A stretch of DNA of 46,548 bases from NCBI GenBank assembly GCA_937923735.1, contig CALDUJ010000055.1, forward strand, positions 1 through 46,548, in the 5' to 3' direction. Shown here piece after piece: positions 43,771 through 46,548 of the stretch (position 1 is its first letter; each line of letters starts with the position of its first letter). The notes under the pieces were generated by a model that had not been told where the DNA came from, made no database searches, and was given only the letters and a program-made list of their open reading frames with translations. The position numbers and the translations under genes are program-made. The stretch comes from an uncultured Flavobacteriaceae bacterium. Lineage in GTDB: Bacteria; Bacteroidota; Bacteroidia; Flavobacteriales; Flavobacteriaceae.

Positions 43771-44790
43771 ATGCCAAAACTCCCAAAACATATTCTTGTT
43801 ATACGCCTTTCTGCAATGGGGGATGTCGCTATGACAGTTCCAGTTTTAAGAGCATTTTCGGAGCAACATCCAGACGTTAAATTGACCGTTCTCACCAGAA
43901 AATTCTTTACCCCTTTTTTTAGAGATATTCCAAATATAAATGTTTTTAATGCTGATGTTAAAGGAAGACATAAAGGTGTTTTAGGACTATATCGTCTTTC
44001 AAAAGAATTAAAAGCCCTTAATATTGATGCTGTTGCTGATTTGCACAATGTCTTAAGAAGCAAGATTTTAAAGATATTTTTAAAAGGCGCTGCTTTTGCT
44101 CAAATTGATAAAGGGAGAGCAGAAAAAAAGGCTTTGATTTCTGGCAAAGCATTTAAACAATTAAAATCAACGCATCAGCGCTATGCAGATGTTTTTGGGG
44201 CATTGGGATTTAAGCTTAGCCTTTCCAACCCTACTTTTGATGGACAAAAACAGCTTTCGAAGCAAGTTCAAGACACATTAGGTGAAAAATCTCAAAGTTG
44301 GATTGGTATTGCACCTTTTGCTCAATACGAATCCAAGATGTATCCAATGGATTTAATGGAAAAAGTTATTGAGCAACTCTCTAACAACAGTAAAATCTTT
44401 CTTTTTGGAGGTGGGGATTTTGAGGTAAAAAAACTTGATGAGGTCCAAGCTAAATTTAATAACGTTATTAATGTAGCAGGAAAATTCACATTAAGTGAGG
44501 AACTAGACATCATTTCTAATCTAGATATCATGCTTTCCATGGATTCAGGGAATGCTCATATAGCAGCAATGTTAGGAAAAAAAGTGGTAACTATTTGGGG
44601 AGTGACACATCCTTTTGCTGGTTTTTATCCTTTTAATCAAACTATGGATTGGGCTATTTTGGCAGACAGAGATAAGTTCCCAAAAACACCAACATCTGTA
44701 TATGGAAACAAATATCCAGAAGGGTATAAAGATGCTATGCGGAGCATTTCCTCTAAAAGAATAGTCGATAAAATCGAATCTTTGTTGTAA
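43771..44790 (+). CDS. Glycosyltransferase family 9 (heptosyltransferase-like)
   Basis: The 339-residue protein has the ADP-heptose:LPS transferase layout: LPKHILVIRLSAMGDVAMTVPVLRAF at the N-terminus with the GD pair, KLTVLTRKFFTPF, then the C-terminal nucleotide-binding region with LFGGGDFEVKK and DSGNAHIAAMLGKKVVTIWG. GT9 enzymes add heptose or related sugars to the LPS inner core on the cytoplasmic face of the membrane. In Bacteroidota the donor sugar is often unknown. It shares a transcript with DUF4254, 16 bases upstream. A terminator-like hairpin follows nine bases after the stop. Confidence 0.9.
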   Translation: MPKLPKHILVIRLSAMGDVAMTVPVLRAFSEQHPDVKLTVLTRKFFTPFFRDIPNINVFNADVKGRHKGVLGLYRLSKELKALNIDAVADLHNVLRSKILKIFLKGAAFAQIDKGRAEKKALISGKAFKQLKSTHQRYADVFGALGFKLSLSNPTFDGQKQLSKQVQDTLGEKSQSWIGIAPFAQYESKMYPMDLMEKVIEQLSNNSKIFLFGGGDFEVKKLDEVQAKFNNVINVAGKFTLSEELDIISNLDIMLSMDSGNAHIAAMLGKKVVTIWGVTHPFAGFYPFNQTMDWAILADRDKFPKTPTSVYGNKYPEGYKDAMRSISSKRIVDKIESLL

Positions 44791-44817
44791 AAAAAGCCCC
44801 ACTCAAGTGAGTAGGGC
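44789..44817 (-). terminator. Intrinsic terminator, T tract on the minus strand
   Basis: GCCC and ACTC pair with GAGT and GGGC around an AAGT loop, with one C/A mismatch (44796-44817). The only T run is on the minus strand, where seven T follow the stem (44795-44789), so it should end minus-strand transcripts from the ferredoxin reductase gene, about 210 bases beyond its stop. The run also includes the last base of the GT9 stop codon at 44788-44790. The hairpin could still slow plus-strand polymerase at the end of the GT9 gene. Nothing else is seen in the 239-base gap. Confidence 0.6.
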
Positions 44818-45029
44818 CAAAATTTAAACGTATTCATCTTAATAAATAGATAATCCCAAAATCTAAATAACGCTTAAAACTATTATAAAGGTATTTCCTT
44901 TTAATTTTAGCAAAAATTAATTGAAAGAATATCTGTTTAAAATTCGACAAAAAACATATTTTATCGATTAAAAGCACTTTTTATAGACAAAAAGAAATTA
45001 TTATTAATCAGTCGGAAATTTAAGAAGTT

Positions 45030-46085
45030 CTAAACATCATCATAATCCACATGAATTGATGCTGATGTCGGGTGTGCTTGACATGTTAAAATAAGTCCGT
45101 CTTCTATCTCTTTTTCTGTCAGAATATTATTTTGTCTCATTGTAGCACTTCCTTGGGTAACTCGAGCTAAACAACTGCTGCAAATCCCTCCTTGACAAGA
45201 GTAAGGAGCATCTAGGTCTTCATCTAAAGCAGCTTCTAAAATGGTTTGTTTCTGAGACATCTCGAAAGAATGTTCCTCGTCATCAACCATAATAGTAATG
45301 TTGGTTTTCCCTGTACTTATTATATCTTCTTTTATGTCCTTGGGTTTAGCTGCTTTAAAGAGTTCAAAATGAATAGTAGTTTCGTCAATTTTATGTTCAG
45401 TCAATACATCTTTAACAGTATGTATCATAGCTTCAGGGCCACAAAGATAAAAGGCATCAATAGTGATGTGTTTATATTCGTTTTTAACAATTAAGTTTAC
45501 CGTGCTTTTTTCAATTCTCCCAAAAATGGCATTTTCTTCTTGCGCCTGACTAAAGACGAACTTGATAGTAAAACGGTCTTTGTACTGATGGCGAAGTTCT
45601 AACAATTCATTTAAGAACATTGTGTCAGCTGTAGTCTTGTTACCGTAAACCAAAATAACTTTGCTGTGTACCTCTTCTTCTAGCGCACATTTTATAATGC
45701 TCAATATAGGTGTGATACCACTACCAGCTGCAAATAACGCTATGTTTTTTGTTTTTTTATCGTTGGGCACGAAAATAAATCGACCGTTTGGAGTAGCAAC
45801 TTCCAGAGTATCGCCTTCATTTAGTTCGTTATTTGCAAAAGAGGAAAAAGTGCCATCTTTCACTTGCTTCACAGCTACGGTTAGCTCCTCACTTCTAGGA
45901 GATGAGCAGATAGAGTAATCGCGGCGAACTTCATTGCTGTTAATTATAGATTTTAAAGTAATGTATTGTCCAGCTTTAAAAGAAAAATCGGTTTTTAGAT
46001 GGTCGGGAACATCAAAAGTTATGCTAACCGATTTATCTGTTACTTTAAGTAATTTTTTTATCCTAAGATGATGGAATTGAGACAT
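45030..46085 (-). CDS. PaaE-like FAD/2Fe-2S ferredoxin-NADP reductase
   Basis: The 351-residue protein has three modules. The FAD domain is marked by RRDYS at 54-58, the NAD(P)-binding domain by GSGITP at 121-126 and CGPEAM near 224. A plant-type 2Fe-2S domain lies at the C-terminus with cysteines 297, 302, 305 and 335 (C-x4-C-x2-C-x29-C). It passes electrons from NAD(P)H to an oxygenase or desaturase partner. It is related to PaaE of phenylacetyl-CoA epoxidase, but none of the paaABCD genes is present, so another partner is more likely. It faces away from the PadR gene, sharing a 111-base intergenic region. Confidence 0.9.
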   Translation of the reverse strand: MSQFHHLRIKKLLKVTDKSVSITFDVPDHLKTDFSFKAGQYITLKSIINSNEVRRDYSICSSPRSEELTVAVKQVKDGTFSSFANNELNEGDTLEVATPNGRFIFVPNDKKTKNIALFAAGSGITPILSIIKCALEEEVHSKVILVYGNKTTADTMFLNELLELRHQYKDRFTIKFVFSQAQEENAIFGRIEKSTVNLIVKNEYKHITIDAFYLCGPEAMIHTVKDVLTEHKIDETTIHFELFKAAKPKDIKEDIISTGKTNITIMVDDEEHSFEMSQKQTILEAALDEDLDAPYSCQGGICSSCLARVTQGSATMRQNNILTEKEIEDGLILTCQAHPTSASIHVDYDDV

Positions 46086-46099
46086 AAATTTGTTTTCTA

Positions 46100-46107
46100 C
46101 AAAAATA
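46100..46107 (-). promoter_or_regulatory. Candidate -7 element of the ferredoxin reductase gene
   Basis: The minus strand reads TATTTTTG, a full match to TAnnTTTG, 14 bases before the ATG at 46085. A TTG lies upstream (46133-46131) but at a 23-base spacing that is somewhat long. Confidence 0.4.
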
Positions 46108-46148
46108 CTAAAGTGCTTACCGATTTACTTCAATCACAGTAAAAATTA

Positions 46149-46184
46149 ATACATAAGAGTTTTATGCATAAATAAATTATGTAT
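46149..46184. promoter_or_regulatory. Concentric palindrome, probable PadR operator
   Basis: An outer perfect 8-bp inverted repeat, ATACATAA (46149-46156) and TTATGTAT (46177-46184), surrounds a perfect 12-bp palindrome TTTATGCATAAA (46161-46172). Both share the same centre at 46166.5. The right outer arm overlaps the -7 element of the padR gene. PadR proteins bind dyads with ATGT/ACAT half-sites, which occur here in the outer arms, so autorepression is likely. The minus-strand reductase gene could be affected as well. Confidence 0.6.
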
Positions 46185-46189
46185 ATTTG
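46182..46189 (+). promoter_or_regulatory. -7 element of the PadR gene
   Basis: TATATTTG fully matches the consensus and lies seven bases before the ATG at 46197, so the mRNA would be leaderless or nearly so. It overlaps the outer arm of the palindrome at 46149-46184. Confidence 0.5.
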
Positions 46190-46196
46190 TTTAACC

Positions 46197-46535
46197 ATGA
46201 GTAATTCAAAATTATATAAGGGAAGTTTATCAACCATTATATTGAAACTGTTAGGAGAAACGGATAGAATGTATGGTTATGAAATTACCCAAAAAGTTAA
46301 AGTTCTTACTAAAGGAGAGTTGATAATGACAGAAGGTGCTCTGTATCCAGCATTGCACAAATTAGAAGCAGAAGGTTTTTTAGATGTTGAAGTTGTAAAA
46401 GTAGACAACAGGATGCGCAAGTATTACAGGCTCACAGAAGAAGGTAATAAGGAAACTTCAAATAGAATTGCGGATTTGCAGAATTACATGGAAACCATGC
46501 AGTTTCTTATCAAACCAAAACTGACTTTAGAATAG
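46197..46535 (+). CDS. PadR family transcriptional regulator
   Basis: The 112-residue protein is a small winged-helix regulator of the PadR type. KGSLSTIILKLLGE opens the DNA-binding domain, MYGYEITQKV and TEGALYPALHKLEAEGFL form the recognition helix and wing region, and RMRKYYRLTEEG is the conserved wing end. The C-terminal helix (about 88-112) is for dimerisation, as in the short PadR subfamily. The ATG at 46197 is preferred over the ATG at 46179, because the -7 element and the palindrome lie across the earlier one. Its stop overlaps a GTG that may start the next gene (TAGTG), a usual arrangement in which PadR controls a membrane protein encoded with it. Confidence 0.9.
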   Translation: MSNSKLYKGSLSTIILKLLGETDRMYGYEITQKVKVLTKGELIMTEGALYPALHKLEAEGFLDVEVVKVDNRMRKYYRLTEEGNKETSNRIADLQNYMETMQFLIKPKLTLE

Positions 46536-46548
46536 TGGAAACATTAAG
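46535..46548 (+). CDS. Possible start of the next gene, cut by the window end
   Basis: A GTG at 46535-46537 overlaps the padR stop codon and continues in frame as METL to the end of the window. Genes for small membrane proteins often follow PadR regulators with this spacing. Only four codons are visible, so the product cannot be judged. Confidence 0.25.

Noticed and set aside
45030-46085. Phenylacetate degradation gene paaE in a paa operon
   Set aside because: No paaA, B, C, D or paaK-type catabolic genes lie nearby; the CapK-like protein at 39230 belongs to the polysaccharide locus.
1-46548. tRNA, rRNA, CRISPR arrays, transposases and insertion sequence ends
   Set aside because: No cloverleaf-like segments, regularly spaced repeats, transposase motifs or long terminal inverted repeats were found by eye; a covariance-model or repeat search could still reveal weak cases.

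Overview
The window reads as a chromosomal segment of a low-GC marine-type Bacteroidota, most likely family Flavobacteriaceae. Support comes from Bacteroidota-type promoters (TAnnTTTG near -7, with TTG near -33 in some), A-rich leaders without Shine-Dalgarno sequences, and several families typical of flavobacteria (DUF4837, DUF4254, and the families I recognise as DUF6341, DUF6427 and DUF6909). Genus cannot be fixed from what I can see. No rRNA, tRNA, CRISPR array or insertion sequence was found.

Positions 1-13051 are mostly housekeeping and cell-envelope genes: the end of a methyltransferase, an OmpH/Skp-like lipoprotein, DNA polymerase III delta' (holB, minus strand), a secreted SPOR-domain protein, pgk, a DUF2971 gene that looks inserted, a LysM lytic transglycosylase, a DUF4837 lipoprotein, a small tatA on the minus strand, an M23 peptidase, a GH3-family adenylating enzyme and a phosphorylase-like protein.

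Positions 13063-40540 form one Wzx/Wzy-type surface polysaccharide locus. The plus-strand run starts with a Wzz-like chain-length protein and the four dTDP-L-rhamnose genes (rfbB, A, C, D). A nonulosonic (pseudaminic-type) acid cassette follows: PseB, PseC, GNAT, aldo/keto reductase, CMP-sugar transferase, class III aminotransferase, PseG, formyltransferase, PseI. Then come a Wzx flippase, a transferase with sialyltransferase-like motifs, a Wzy-like polymerase, a beta-strand-rich lipoprotein, an O-antigen-ligase-like protein, a GT4 transferase, UDP-glucose dehydrogenase, UDP-glucuronate decarboxylase and a WcaJ/WbaP-type initiating transferase. A convergent minus-strand operon adds a CapK-like ligase, UDP-GlcNAc 2-epimerase and another GT4. 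Together they supply dTDP-rhamnose, a CMP-nonulosonate, UDP-GlcA/UDP-xylose and UDP-ManNAc, with four transferase genes to use them.

Positions 40631-46548 return to housekeeping and conserved hypothetical genes: purD, DUF6341, DUF6427, DUF4254, a GT9 (heptosyltransferase-like) transferase, a PaaE-like ferredoxin reductase on the minus strand, and a PadR regulator preceded by a striking concentric palindrome.

The most interesting part is the nonulosonic acid cassette. It carries three genes beyond the minimal pseudaminic pathway (aldo/keto reductase, class III aminotransferase, formyltransferase), which together could create and formylate an extra amino group. A candidate transferase with the EDG, His and Ser-Ser motifs of bacterial sialyltransferases follows directly after the flippase. 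RmlD appears C-terminally shortened exactly where this cassette begins, suggesting a recombination junction.
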